Source of the DNA: Algoriphagus lacus
GTDB taxonomy: Bacteria > Bacteroidota > Bacteroidia > Cytophagales > Cyclobacteriaceae
Direction of reading: 5' to 3'
NCBI RefSeq assembly: GCF_003583985.1
Contig: NZ_QXML01000002.1
Coordinates: 310,001-374,000, forward strand
Length of the DNA: 64,000 nt
Shown piece by piece: positions 54,470-62,869 of this stretch (positions are counted from its first letter, which is position 1; the number at the start of each line of letters is the position of its first letter). Position numbers and translations under genes: made by a program. The notes under the pieces were generated by a model that saw only the letters and a list, made by a program, of their open reading frames with translations, was not told the origin of the DNA and did no database searches.

Positions 54470-55258
54470 TTAAGGTTTTTCGTCCGCTTGGCTTTTCTTG
54501 CTTGTGAGTGTAGCGAAGAGGTTGTCTTTTTTGTCCTGGATGCTGATCAGTCCGTCATCCACTTTTCCCAGCAATCCTTCCACCTGGCCTACAGTCTTGC
54601 CGAGCTCGGTGATCAGATTTTTGTTGGCAGGTTCTCCTTTTTTGACCCCATCGGAGTAGATACTCACCCGGTAAAGCGGCTCATCTTCGGTCTGAGGTTT
54701 CGCTTCGGCTACGGTTTTTTGGATTTCCGGGGTTTTCAGTTCGGGGATGGTTACCTGAAGTTCTTCGGTCTTGAGTTCAGGAATTGTTTCTGATTTTGGA
54801 GATACTGTTTGTGGGTTTTCAGCCTTTGCAATCAGGTTTTGAGGAGCCTGAGTCAATGCCGGTGCAGGAGTTGGTTTAGTTTTCGTATTGGTCGCAGGCT
54901 TTTCTTCAGGCTGACTCGATGGTATTGTGGTTTCGGTTTTTTCTTCAGTTTGAGGAGTTGGCACTTGCAAAGTTTCCGCTTGTTCAGTGGACTTTGGAGT
55001 GATTACTTCCGGCAGTTCGGTCTTTGTTGCCATCAGGTTTTCCTCAGAGAGTCCTTCTTCCCTTGGCCAAAACAGGTAACTGGCCACCAACAAGGCAGTA
55101 ACCGAGGCAGCGATTGCCCACCAGATTCCAAAAGTGGATTTGGATTCTTTTGGGAGTTGGCTTTCGAGCCTTTCCCAGGCGAGTGCACTTGGTTTTTCCC
55201 GATGTCCTTCCAGCTTTTCTCTGAAATGCTGGTCGAATTGTTCGTTTGTCTTAGCCAT
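54470..55258 (-). CDS. Putative anti-sigma factor, single-pass
   Basis: A 262-aa protein from ATG 55258, overlapping the end of the sigma gene by 8 bases. A short cytoplasmic start (MAKTNEQFDQHFREKLEGH) precedes one membrane helix at about 43-63 (TFGIWWAIAASVTALLVASYLFW, shortened). The outer part is a long, low-complexity Pro/Thr/Glu/Lys linker (PTPQTEEKTETTIPSSQPEE) ending in a short charged helix. No zinc Cys motif is seen. The overlap and position strongly suggest anti-sigma function. Confidence 0.75.
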   Translation of the reverse strand: MAKTNEQFDQHFREKLEGHREKPSALAWERLESQLPKESKSTFGIWWAIAASVTALLVASYLFWPREEGLSEENLMATKTELPEVITPKSTEQAETLQVPTPQTEEKTETTIPSSQPEEKPATNTKTKPTPAPALTQAPQNLIAKAENPQTVSPKSETIPELKTEELQVTIPELKTPEIQKTVAEAKPQTEDEPLYRVSIYSDGVKKGEPANKNLITELGKTVGQVEGLLGKVDDGLISIQDKKDNLFATLTSKKSQADEKP

Positions 55259-55820
55259 GGTTCGTCTTGGTTTTGGGTTGCAGACTGGCAATTTTTTCTT
55301 TGAGCGCTGTTCGAGCTCGGTTGAGTTGAGATTTGGACGTGCTTTCGGTGATGCCCAGCAGATCCGCAATTTCCTGATGTGCATAGCCTTCAATCGCATA
55401 GAGGTTGAAGACGGTGCGGTATCCAACCGGAAGGCTTTGTACCAGTTCCATCAGTTCGGCTGCCTCCAGGTGAGTCAGTTCGTAATGGTGGTCGCCGTAT
55501 TCGTACTCGGCTTCCAGATTGACTTCCATCATCAGATGACGGTTGCTTCTCAACGTCATGAGTGCCTGAGTGACGACGATCCGCTTCATCCAGCCTTCGA
55601 AACTCCCTTTGTACTGAAACTGGGGAAGCTTTTCGAAGATTTTCATAAAGCTTTCGATCATCACATCCTCGGCATGTTCGCGATCCTTGAGGTATCGCAT
55701 GCAGATGGCCAGAAATTTCCCTGAATAGGAATCGTACAAGTGACGCTGGGCTGACCGATCACCCTTGAGGCATCCCTTGATAAGTCCTTCTTCAGTTGAA
55801 AAATTGGATCTGTTAAACAT
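55251..55820 (-). CDS. ECF-type RNA polymerase sigma factor
   Basis: A 189-aa sigma-70 family protein with regions 2 and 4. Region 2: YSGKFLAICMRYLKDREHAEDVMIESF, shortened; region 4: LPVGYRTVFNLYAIEGYAHQEIADLLGITESTSKSQLNRAR, here QEIADLLGITESTSKSQL. It would direct transcription of a small envelope regulon, plausibly including itself, the two barrel genes and the DUF4097 gene. It overlaps the anti-sigma gene. Confidence 0.93.
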   Translation of the reverse strand: MFNRSNFSTEEGLIKGCLKGDRSAQRHLYDSYSGKFLAICMRYLKDREHAEDVMIESFMKIFEKLPQFQYKGSFEGWMKRIVVTQALMTLRSNRHLMMEVNLEAEYEYGDHHYELTHLEAAELMELVQSLPVGYRTVFNLYAIEGYAHQEIADLLGITESTSKSQLNRARTALKEKIASLQPKTKTNHG

Positions 55821-55914
55821 TCCGGTTGGCTTTCAAATAGGTAGATGCAGGGCTTAAAAAAATGGTTGCGTTGGGTTCTGAAAAAAAAGTTAAAAATTTT
55901 ATCCTATAAAATAA

Positions 55915-55945
55915 AACGCCTGAAAATCAGTTGATTTCAGGCGTT
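55915..55945 (-). terminator. Terminator after the small membrane protein gene
   Basis: AACGCCTGAAA and TTTCAGGCGTT form an 11-bp stem. On the minus strand it lies 23 bases past the 55968 stop and is followed by TTTTATTTTAT. The opposite flank also has a T-run, so it can act both ways. Confidence 0.85.
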
Positions 55946-55967
55946 CTTTTTTTTGATTTTTTTCCTG

Positions 55968-56255
55968 TCAGAGTGAGAAAATAAAAAACAGCAAGGCAAC
56001 TGTCAGGACCACGATCATCATTTGGGACTTTTCCTTGTACTCCTGAGCGAGCTTCCTTTTTTTCAAAACCAGAACTGCCAGACTCAAGCCAATGATCTGG
56101 AGCAAAAGACTCGCTCCGTTTAGCGGACCCATGGGAGCTTCCAAAATGTGATAAATGGAATTAAGGATCGAAAGTGTACCTAGGATAATTCCTGTAATGC
56201 CAAAAAGGAAGGCTCTTTGAAGTAATACGGGCTCGGGCTGGTCAGTCCATTTCAT
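55968..56255 (-). CDS. Small membrane protein, unknown
   Basis: A 95-aa protein with three hydrophobic segments (about 12-34, 42-60, 72-92). No family recognised. Monocistronic, with its own terminator; the upstream gap carries a dispersed repeat. Confidence 0.65.
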   Translation of the reverse strand: MKWTDQPEPVLLQRAFLFGITGIILGTLSILNSIYHILEAPMGPLNGASLLLQIIGLSLAVLVLKKRKLAQEYKEKSQMMIVVLTVALLFFIFSL

Positions 56256-56355
56256 TTGGTGGTATCTAGATTTTAGTATCAGGTATCAAGAGGGGAGAAG
56301 CAAGATTTGAGAAACAAGAAGCAAGAGAATAGATATAATTTCAAATTCTCGATTC

Positions 56356-56388
56356 TGCTAACTGATCACTGAAAATTGCCTACTGTAT
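56356..56388. repeat. CAGTAGGCA dispersed intergenic repeat, copy C
   Basis: Read on the minus strand, CAGTAGGCA then CAGTGATCAGTTAGCAG, matching copies A and B with small changes. The TAG of the polX-like gene (56380-56382) is the TAG of this repeat. Shorter than the other copies. Confidence 0.65.
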
Positions 56389-58083
56389 TTTTGCTTTTCG
56401 CTTTGCAAAGTAAGCAGCAATTTCTTCCCGGCTTAGCGTATTGAATGTCATTTCTTTGGTTAGCCCGCCTTTCCTCCCGACCAGTACGCCGTATTTCATG
56501 TCGGCATAGCCCTCCATTTCGTGGGCGTCAGGATTGATGGCGAGCATTATCCCTTTTTCCAAGGCGTAGTTTACCCATCTCCAATCGAGGTCGAGTCTCC
56601 AGGGATTGGCGTTGATTTCGATGACTACTTTGTGCTCAGCGCAGGCGTCGATGATGGCTTTATGGTCGATCGGATAGCCTTCTCTTCGAAGTAAAAGCCT
56701 GCCGGTCGGATGACCCAATATGGTGGTGTAAGGATTGGCAATGGCACGAAGCAGTCGCTCAGTCGCGCGATGGATATCCATATTCAGAACCGAGTGAACC
56801 GATGAAACCACAAAATCAAAACTTGCCAATACGTCCTCGGGATAGTCCAAACTTCCATCTCCTAGGATGTCGCTTTCAATCCCTTTGAAAATGCGAAATG
56901 GAGCTAATTCTTTGTTCAGCTCGTCAATTTCGGCATGCTGCTTCAGAACTTTTTCGATTTCCAGGCCCCCGGCATAGCTTGCTGTCCGACTGTGATCCGC
57001 TATTCCCAGGTATTCATACCCCAAGTATTTGCAGTATTCGGCCATCTGTCTCAAGCTGTGCTTGCCATCGCTGTAGGTGGAGTGGTTGTGCAGAATTCCT
57101 TTGAGATCCGATTCCTCCAGCAATACAGGAATTTTTCGGTCCTTGGCCAGTTCTACTTCTCCAAAACCCTCCCGCATTTCTGAGGGAATAAATTGGAGCT
57201 CATTTTTAGCGAAAAATTCCTCTTCGGAGTGATAATTTCGCTTGATCAGTTTTTCAGCTATGGTTTCTGAGTCATCAACAAAACTCAATAAGTGGGCTTT
57301 GGAGGCGGAGAAAGCCATTTTTTTCCAAGGAAAATCAGCTTTGGAGCAAAAGTGAAAAACGATGTCCAAGTCATGATCCCGGAATTTCCCTTTCCAGGTT
57401 TTTGGACCGGAAAGCTGCCAATTCCACTCGATAGGTTCTAAGGTGCTCAGGTGGGATTTGATCGGAGCGAGTCCTTCCGATCCGATCAGAATTTCAGCTT
57501 CAGAGATAATCTCAAGTTTTCTCGCAAAATCCCCTACGATGGCCAACTCGGAATGGGTAAGCAGGTGGGACAAGGAATTAGCAAACTGATTGACGAGTTC
57601 TTCCACATCCGCATACAGCCACTTCCCGGCAGTTGAGGCTTTGAATTCCAGATTCTGGATGATGGTTTCCTGGGTTTTTTCCCCGAATCCTTTGATCAGG
57701 GCTACTTTTCCGCTTTGGCAAGCCTCCATCAATTCATGCGTGGAGGTGATGCCCAGTTCTTCCCAAAGTGTCTTGACCTTTTTGGGGCCAAGGCCTTTGA
57801 TCTGCAGGATTTCCAAAATTCCAGCCGGTGTTTTTCCGACCAATTGATCCAACAAGGGAAATGTTTCGGTGGACTTAAGGTTTTGGATGGCTTCGATAAC
57901 GCTTTTTCCGACCCCGTTGATCTGGGATAGTTCGGCGTCGCTAAGCTCCATAATGTCCTGATCCCCACGCTCCAGGGAGGTCAGGGCACTTTGGTACCCC
58001 CGAATTTTAAAGGGGTTTTCATCATGGAGTTCCATCAGTTGGATACTCAGCTTTAGCTTTTTTAATATCGTTTTATGATCCAA
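56380..58083 (-). CDS. polX: PolX-like protein (HhH / nucleotidyltransferase / PHP) with altered polymerase residues
   Basis: A 567-aa family X DNA polymerase-like protein, starting at TTG 58083; the family N-terminus (ENPFKIRGYQSA at 22-33) supports it. HhH motifs follow at about 53-60 and 95-102. The nucleotidyltransferase region 181-201 reads AIVGDFARKLEIISEAEIL: the usual G-S is G184-D185 and the two catalytic Asp of GD-x-D are E195 and E197. The PHP domain (about 333-567) keeps HNHSTYSDG, ADHS, GIESDIL, HPTGR and NPDAHE. So polymerase activity may be lost while PHP phosphoesterase/exonuclease remains. Role: base excision repair. Confidence 0.88.
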   Translation of the reverse strand: MDHKTILKKLKLSIQLMELHDENPFKIRGYQSALTSLERGDQDIMELSDAELSQINGVGKSVIEAIQNLKSTETFPLLDQLVGKTPAGILEILQIKGLGPKKVKTLWEELGITSTHELMEACQSGKVALIKGFGEKTQETIIQNLEFKASTAGKWLYADVEELVNQFANSLSHLLTHSELAIVGDFARKLEIISEAEILIGSEGLAPIKSHLSTLEPIEWNWQLSGPKTWKGKFRDHDLDIVFHFCSKADFPWKKMAFSASKAHLLSFVDDSETIAEKLIKRNYHSEEEFFAKNELQFIPSEMREGFGEVELAKDRKIPVLLEESDLKGILHNHSTYSDGKHSLRQMAEYCKYLGYEYLGIADHSRTASYAGGLEIEKVLKQHAEIDELNKELAPFRIFKGIESDILGDGSLDYPEDVLASFDFVVSSVHSVLNMDIHRATERLLRAIANPYTTILGHPTGRLLLRREGYPIDHKAIIDACAEHKVVIEINANPWRLDLDWRWVNYALEKGIMLAINPDAHEMEGYADMKYGVLVGRKGGLTKEMTFNTLSREEIAAYFAKRKAKIQ

Positions 58084-58339
58084 ACCAGTAAGAATTTCGT
58101 GTCAGTACTCAGACAAATGTCTTTAATTATTGTTTCAATTTAAAGGTCTTTGGGTTATCTTATGTCGAAGGGGTAATGCTGATTGCCGGATGATTGATGC
58201 AGAATGTTGGATGTGGGTTTTAGGCCGTAATTTTCCAGTGTTGTGGTCAAAACGCAAGCTGGTAAACAGGCTGCCTTGATCCGCCCAGCTTTTTACCCCA
58301 GATACCCAATAACCTAAAACTAATAACTGTATCCAACGC

Positions 58340-58738
58340 ATGAACTACTGGATGGTCAAAACGGAACCCAGCTCGTATTCCTGGGATGACTTTGTGAAAA
58401 AAGGACAGGATGTGTGGGATGGCGTGAGGAATTATCAGGCGAGAAATTTTCTGAAAGAGATGCAATTGGGAGATCCCGTATTGTTTTATCACAGTGGAAA
58501 AGACAAAGCCGTTGTAGGCATGGCAGAAGTTTCTCAGGAGGCCTTTCCTGATCCAAAGGACGAATCTTGGGTAGCGGTAGGACTGAGAGTAAAACAAGCT
58601 TTGAAAAATCCGGTGAGTTTGGAAGTGATCAAGTCTGAAGATCGTCTTTCGGAAATGCTGATGCTTCGGCAGTCGAGGCTTTCTGTGATGTCTGTTACCA
58701 AGGAAGAGTTCAATCTGATCTTAGCTTTGGCTCAATGA
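58340..58738 (+). CDS. EVE domain protein
   Basis: A 132-aa EVE (PUA-like) protein, which bind modified bases in DNA or RNA. Family start MNYWMVKTEPSSYSWDD, then VWDGVRNYQARNFL and VLFYHSGKDKAVVGMAEV. Length is that of a stand-alone EVE protein. It overlaps the next gene by 4 bases (ATGA), indicating cotranscription. Confidence 0.92.
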   Translation: MNYWMVKTEPSSYSWDDFVKKGQDVWDGVRNYQARNFLKEMQLGDPVLFYHSGKDKAVVGMAEVSQEAFPDPKDESWVAVGLRVKQALKNPVSLEVIKSEDRLSEMLMLRQSRLSVMSVTKEEFNLILALAQ

Positions 58739-60351
58739 AAAAGATTTTGCCATTATTGATTTTCATCCTTTTAGGTTGGAATGCCTTAGCGCAGGTGAAG
58801 TTTGTGTCCAGATTTGAAATCCAGGGAGACCCGTACGATCCTTTATTTGAGATGATGAGGATTCCCAATGGATTGGTTTCTTTTAGAACTTATCAGGCCA
58901 GGGGTTTCTCCTCCGCCAAAGTTTTTCAATACCTCGTTTCGGACACCGAACTCAAATCTTCTGGAATAAAGGAACTCAGTATAAAGTCAGGTTATGAAAT
59001 GGTGGGCTATGATACAGACGGGAACAATCTGTTTGTCTTGATGGCCAAAGGCCTCACTGCCAATGCCGACAAATACATTTTGCAGGTAAATCTGGAGTCT
59101 AATGTGGGATTTGAAATTCCTGCTCAAAACCTCCTCGAAGTTGAACTTGTGGAGTTTTTGGTACAAAAGCGCAAAGCAATTTTTATGGGAAGCGCGGAGG
59201 GCAGACCGGTACTTCAACTTTATGACCTGGATGATAAAAGCATCCGCACCGTGCAGGGGGTGTATGGAAACAATACGAATGTTTTGCAGATACGAAAAAT
59301 GCCCGAATTGGAGGCATTGGAGGTTGTAGTCAGTCGAAAGGGCCAATACAGGGACCTGGAAACTTCCATTATTACCTTTGACATGCAGGGCAATTTGGTC
59401 CGTGAAGTGAAGGTTGACCAGTTCGGTGAACCTGGGCAGGAGATTCTTGAGGGGCTGCTATTGGCGGATGAAAATTACCAACAGGTGATGATCGGATCTT
59501 ATGGTCTAAACGGAAGAAGTTCCTATCAAGGTATGTACATCATGGAAATCAATGAGTTTGGAGAATATGAGTTCAAGCTGTACACGCTCGAGGACTTTCC
59601 GAATTTCTACAATTACCTGGGAGAAAAGCAGAAGTTGAAGCGGGATATGGAAATCCTCGAAGACTTGGAAAAATCAAAAATCCCATCTATCAGAAATACC
59701 TATTCTATCCGGGATGTTCGCCAGACTGAGGATGCGTATTACGTTTACTTTGATCAATATAACCTTATTACCAGCCGAAGCGGTCGCCCATCTGGATTGG
59801 CTCCAAACAATTCCTACAGGTATGACCGAATCAACCGGATGGGATATGCCCCTTATTATATGGATCCGTTTGTGTCACCCAATATGGCTACACAGGTCTA
59901 TGGCCTGACTTCGGAGTACCAGTATGTTTCTGCACATTTTGTGAAAGTGGCTAAGTCCGGTGAGGTAATTTGGGACAACTCGGCCAGATACGATGATTTT
60001 ACGACCACATATCCAGAACCTTTCGGGGAAATTGCAGTAGTGGGCAATGATCTCTATCACCTCTATGTCGAAAATGATCAAATCAAGGCCAGTTTTTTCA
60101 GAAATGGGGAGCGTGTTTTTGAGCATGAGAATTTTGGTCTGGAATTGTTGGATGAGAATGAACGTATCCGAAATACAGATTTTGCTTCCCTTAGGTTAGT
60201 GCATTGGTACGATAGGTACTTTATTTTGACCGGACAGCAAACCATCCGGTCTTTGGGACCTGACGGTAGGGAGCAAATCAGGGATGTGTTTTTTATGAGT
60301 AAAATTCTTGTGGACGGGGATTTGTACCAGTTGGAGAAAGAACAGGACTAG
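58735..60351 (+). CDS. Exported protein of unknown function
   Basis: A 538-aa protein with a signal peptide (MKKILPLLIFILLGWNALAQ, cleavage after residue 20). Its mature part looks like a large beta-propeller: ISTSG-free strands such as LLEVELVEFLVQKRKAIFM, VLQIRKMPELEALEVVV, YVSAHFVKVAKSGEVIWDN and DFASLRLVHWYDRYFILTGQ. No catalytic motif recognised. Start overlaps the EVE gene by 4 bases; coupling of a cytosolic EVE gene with an exported protein is odd but may only reflect operon economy. Confidence 0.75.
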   Translation: MKKILPLLIFILLGWNALAQVKFVSRFEIQGDPYDPLFEMMRIPNGLVSFRTYQARGFSSAKVFQYLVSDTELKSSGIKELSIKSGYEMVGYDTDGNNLFVLMAKGLTANADKYILQVNLESNVGFEIPAQNLLEVELVEFLVQKRKAIFMGSAEGRPVLQLYDLDDKSIRTVQGVYGNNTNVLQIRKMPELEALEVVVSRKGQYRDLETSIITFDMQGNLVREVKVDQFGEPGQEILEGLLLADENYQQVMIGSYGLNGRSSYQGMYIMEINEFGEYEFKLYTLEDFPNFYNYLGEKQKLKRDMEILEDLEKSKIPSIRNTYSIRDVRQTEDAYYVYFDQYNLITSRSGRPSGLAPNNSYRYDRINRMGYAPYYMDPFVSPNMATQVYGLTSEYQYVSAHFVKVAKSGEVIWDNSARYDDFTTTYPEPFGEIAVVGNDLYHLYVENDQIKASFFRNGERVFEHENFGLELLDENERIRNTDFASLRLVHWYDRYFILTGQQTIRSLGPDGREQIRDVFFMSKILVDGDLYQLEKEQD

Positions 60352-60385
60352 TTTTATTTTCTATATTTACGCGCAAATCCATCCC

Positions 60386-60934
60386 ATGCAAAAGCGGCTT
60401 GTACTCGATCAGCAGCAGATCGCCATCACCCTAAAACGATTTTGCTATCAACTCATCGAAAATCACGACGATTTCGAAAATACCGTGATTCTTGGCCTTC
60501 AGCCCCGAGGAACCATCCTTTTGGACAAAATCGTAGCCTTGCTCAAGGAAATCTCCGGAATTGAAGTGCCTTCAGGCTATTTGGATGCGACCTTTCACCG
60601 CGATGACTTCAGGAGAAGAGACTTTCCGCTCAAAGCCAACGAGACCAAAATTGATTTTTTAGTCGAAGGAAAGAAAGTCATTCTGATAGACGATGTGCTC
60701 TACAAGGGCCGGTCTGTAAGGGCAGCGATGGATGCAATGATTGCATTCGGTCGTCCTCAAAAAGTGGAATTGATGGTGTTGGTGGATCGTAGACTTACCC
60801 GGGATTTTCCGATCATGCCCGATTACGTCGGGGTAAAAGTAAATACCCTCGACAGTCAGCACGTCATCGTGGAATGGGCCGAACAGGGCTTCCCTCAGGA
60901 TGCAATTTGGATCACAGAGAAAGATAAAAGCTAA
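60386..60934 (+). CDS. pyrR: PyrR-like phosphoribosyltransferase
   Basis: A 182-aa protein from ATG 60386; the upstream frame overlaps the previous gene. PRPP-binding motif VILIDDVLYKGRSVRAAMD is seen, with the PyrR block GLQPRGTILLDKI and YRDD-like YLDATFHRDDFRRRD. PyrR represses pyr genes by RNA binding and is a weak uracil phosphoribosyltransferase. It lies 2 bases upstream of pyrB, as in many pyr operons. A TATATTTA (60362-60369) just upstream resembles a -7 box. Confidence 0.92.
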   Translation: MQKRLVLDQQQIAITLKRFCYQLIENHDDFENTVILGLQPRGTILLDKIVALLKEISGIEVPSGYLDATFHRDDFRRRDFPLKANETKIDFLVEGKKVILIDDVLYKGRSVRAAMDAMIAFGRPQKVELMVLVDRRLTRDFPIMPDYVGVKVNTLDSQHVIVEWAEQGFPQDAIWITEKDKS

Positions 60935-60936
60935 TC

Positions 60937-61863
60937 ATGTCGCAACTCAGCACCAGACACCTGCTAGGAATCAAGGACATCACTGAGACAGATATCCGCC
61001 TGATTCTGGAAACAGCAGCCAATTTCAAGGAAGTGATCAACCGACCGATCAAGAAAGTTCCTTCCCTTCGCGACATTACCATTGCCAATATTTTCTTTGA
61101 AAACTCCACCCGGACCCGGCTTTCTTTTGAACTGGCGGAGAAGCGACTTAGCGCCGATGTAGTCAATTTCTCATCTTCCAACAGTTCGGTAAAAAAAGGG
61201 GAAACCCTCGTCGATACGGTCAACAATATTTTGGCGATGAAAGTAGACATGGTCGTGATGCGTCACGCCAGTCCTGGAGCGCCACACTTCCTTTCCCGAA
61301 ATGTAAAAGCGAACATCGTGAATGCCGGCGACGGAACGCATGAGCACCCGACCCAAGCATTGTTGGATGCATTTTCCATGCAGGAAAAACTCGGCGATCT
61401 GGCTGGCAAGAAAATCGCCATCATTGGAGATATTCTACACTCCAGAGTAGCCCTTTCCAATATTTTTTGCCTGCAGAAGCTAGGAGCTGAGGTCATGGTC
61501 TGTGGACCGATTACCCTTTTGCCCAAGTATATTTCCAGCCTTGGGGTAAAAGTTGAATTGGACGTAAGAAAGGCATTGGAATGGTGCGATGTGGCCAATG
61601 TGCTAAGAATCCAACTGGAGCGTCAGCAGATCAAGTATTTCCCTAGTCTGAGGGAATATTCGCTTTACTACGGAATCAATAAAAAAATGCTCCAATCGCT
61701 CAATAAGGAAATCATAATCATGCACCCTGGACCCATTAACCGTGGAGTGGAATTGAGTTCGGATGCGGCGGATTCCGAGCAGTCCATCATCCTGGATCAG
61801 GTTGAAAATGGAGTTGCCGTACGGATGGCCGTATTGTACCTCTTGGCAGGGGCGAAAGGTTAA
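60937..61863 (+). CDS. pyrB: Aspartate carbamoyltransferase catalytic subunit
   Basis: A 308-aa enzyme of pyrimidine synthesis, carbamoyl phosphate + aspartate to carbamoyl aspartate. Carbamoyl-phosphate motif FFENSTRTRLSFELAEKRL and aspartate-loop HPGPINRGVEL are present; DGTHEHPTQALLDAFS also matches. No pyrI gene follows, as in the unregulated, PyrR-associated type. Ends in a strong terminator. Confidence 0.97.
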   Translation: MSQLSTRHLLGIKDITETDIRLILETAANFKEVINRPIKKVPSLRDITIANIFFENSTRTRLSFELAEKRLSADVVNFSSSNSSVKKGETLVDTVNNILAMKVDMVVMRHASPGAPHFLSRNVKANIVNAGDGTHEHPTQALLDAFSMQEKLGDLAGKKIAIIGDILHSRVALSNIFCLQKLGAEVMVCGPITLLPKYISSLGVKVELDVRKALEWCDVANVLRIQLERQQIKYFPSLREYSLYYGINKKMLQSLNKEIIIMHPGPINRGVELSSDAADSEQSIILDQVENGVAVRMAVLYLLAGAKG

Positions 61864-61885
61864 ACGCGTTTACGCTAGAAATAAG

Positions 61886-61925
61886 AAATGGCGGTTGAGA
61901 AAAATTCTCAACCGCCATTTTTTTC
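61886..61925 (+). terminator. Rho-independent terminator after pyrB
   Basis: AAATGGCGGTTGAGAA and TTCTCAACCGCCATTT form a perfect 16-bp stem with a 3-base loop, then TTTTC. It also faces the convergent barrel gene at 61948. Confidence 0.93.
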
Positions 61926-61947
61926 TGTGGTAAAACCTTGAAGGAAA

Positions 61948-62553
61948 TTATTTACCCCATTTTCCTCCGCCGACAAAAAAGCCAAGCGTAAAACCAAAGT
62001 ACTCATTGATTGCTTCCCCGATCACAGTCCCACTCACATTTTGCAGGTTACTTGTAGGAACAAAGTTGTATTCGGCCCCGATTCTGAATTTTCCAAGCTC
62101 GATACCTGCTCTTGCCATAGGAGCCCAAGCAAAGTCAGCTTCCAAATTTCCCACTTCGTCCTCATTAATGTCGGTGTTTTCCAGGTCAATGCTGCTGAGT
62201 GCATAATATCCAAATCCCACCCCGATGTATGGAGCCACCCGGCTGTTCCCTTTGTTGAAATAATAGTTTAAAGTTCCTGTGACCGAGGCATTGCCAGATA
62301 CTTCTCCCTCGTAATCTTCTGAAATGTCGTAGTAGGTTACATCCTTAGCAAGTCCTGCCACACCAAGTCTAAGTCCTACCGCGATGTTGTTTTTCACCAA
62401 AATCTGGGGTTCCAAATTTACCAATGCTCCGATTCCCCCATTTTTTGGCACTGCGGCGCCCAAATCCATTTGAAATCTAAATCCGCCTGCCCGCTGTCCA
62501 TAGGCAGTATTCATTGCCAGCAGGACAAGCATTACTCCAAGAAGTTTTTTCAT
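61948..62553 (-). CDS. Outer-membrane beta-barrel protein
   Basis: A 201-aa exported protein from ATG 62553, where the signal peptide MKKLLGVMLVLLAMNTAYGQ begins. An 8-strand barrel is suggested by GGFRFQMDLGAAVPKNGG, IAVGLRLGVAGLA, YNFNKGNSRVAPYIGVGFGYYAL-type strands and the end YFGFTLGFFVGGGKWGK. Similar to OmpW/OprG or opacity-type barrels; ligand unknown. Confidence 0.75.
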   Translation of the reverse strand: MKKLLGVMLVLLAMNTAYGQRAGGFRFQMDLGAAVPKNGGIGALVNLEPQILVKNNIAVGLRLGVAGLAKDVTYYDISEDYEGEVSGNASVTGTLNYYFNKGNSRVAPYIGVGFGYYALSSIDLENTDINEDEVGNLEADFAWAPMARAGIELGKFRIGAEYNFVPTSNLQNVSGTVIGEAINEYFGFTLGFFVGGGKWGK

Positions 62554-62869
62554 GTTTTTATAATTGTTTTTAGGTGTCATTTAAAATCTTTCAGGATTGC
62601 TAATTAGCTACCTCAGTCTAACTAGCGTCATGATCGATTTCATGGGTTGTTTTAGAATTTTTATGATTTACCAAATATGATCAAAAAAGAATTCAAGACT
62701 TGAAAACCTGAGTTCGATCTTTGAGTTGAAGTTTTAGGGTTTTGTTATTTTCTCAAAACCTTCACCCGAAAAAGGTTGGCGGCATCGATTATGGACATTT
62801 TTCCTCATTGTTCCATTGCGAATTAGGACAACCTGGGAATTTTAGGCAAAATCGCAAAATGAATTTTTC
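62554..62869. other. Divergent intergenic region, barrel protein / ABC exporter
   Basis: 316 bases. It must carry promoters for both directions. No repeat, hairpin or RNA gene recognised and no clear TAnnTTTG element with a -33 partner. Confidence 0.45.

Noticed and set aside
55259..55426. Extended anti-sigma start overlapping the sigma gene by 176 bases
   Set aside because: Residues match the opposite frame of region 4 of the sigma gene; the ATG at 55258 gives a normal anti-sigma start.
56380..58738. PolX-like plus EVE genes as a defence module
   Set aside because: They are divergent housekeeping-type genes with no nuclease or modification partner next to them.
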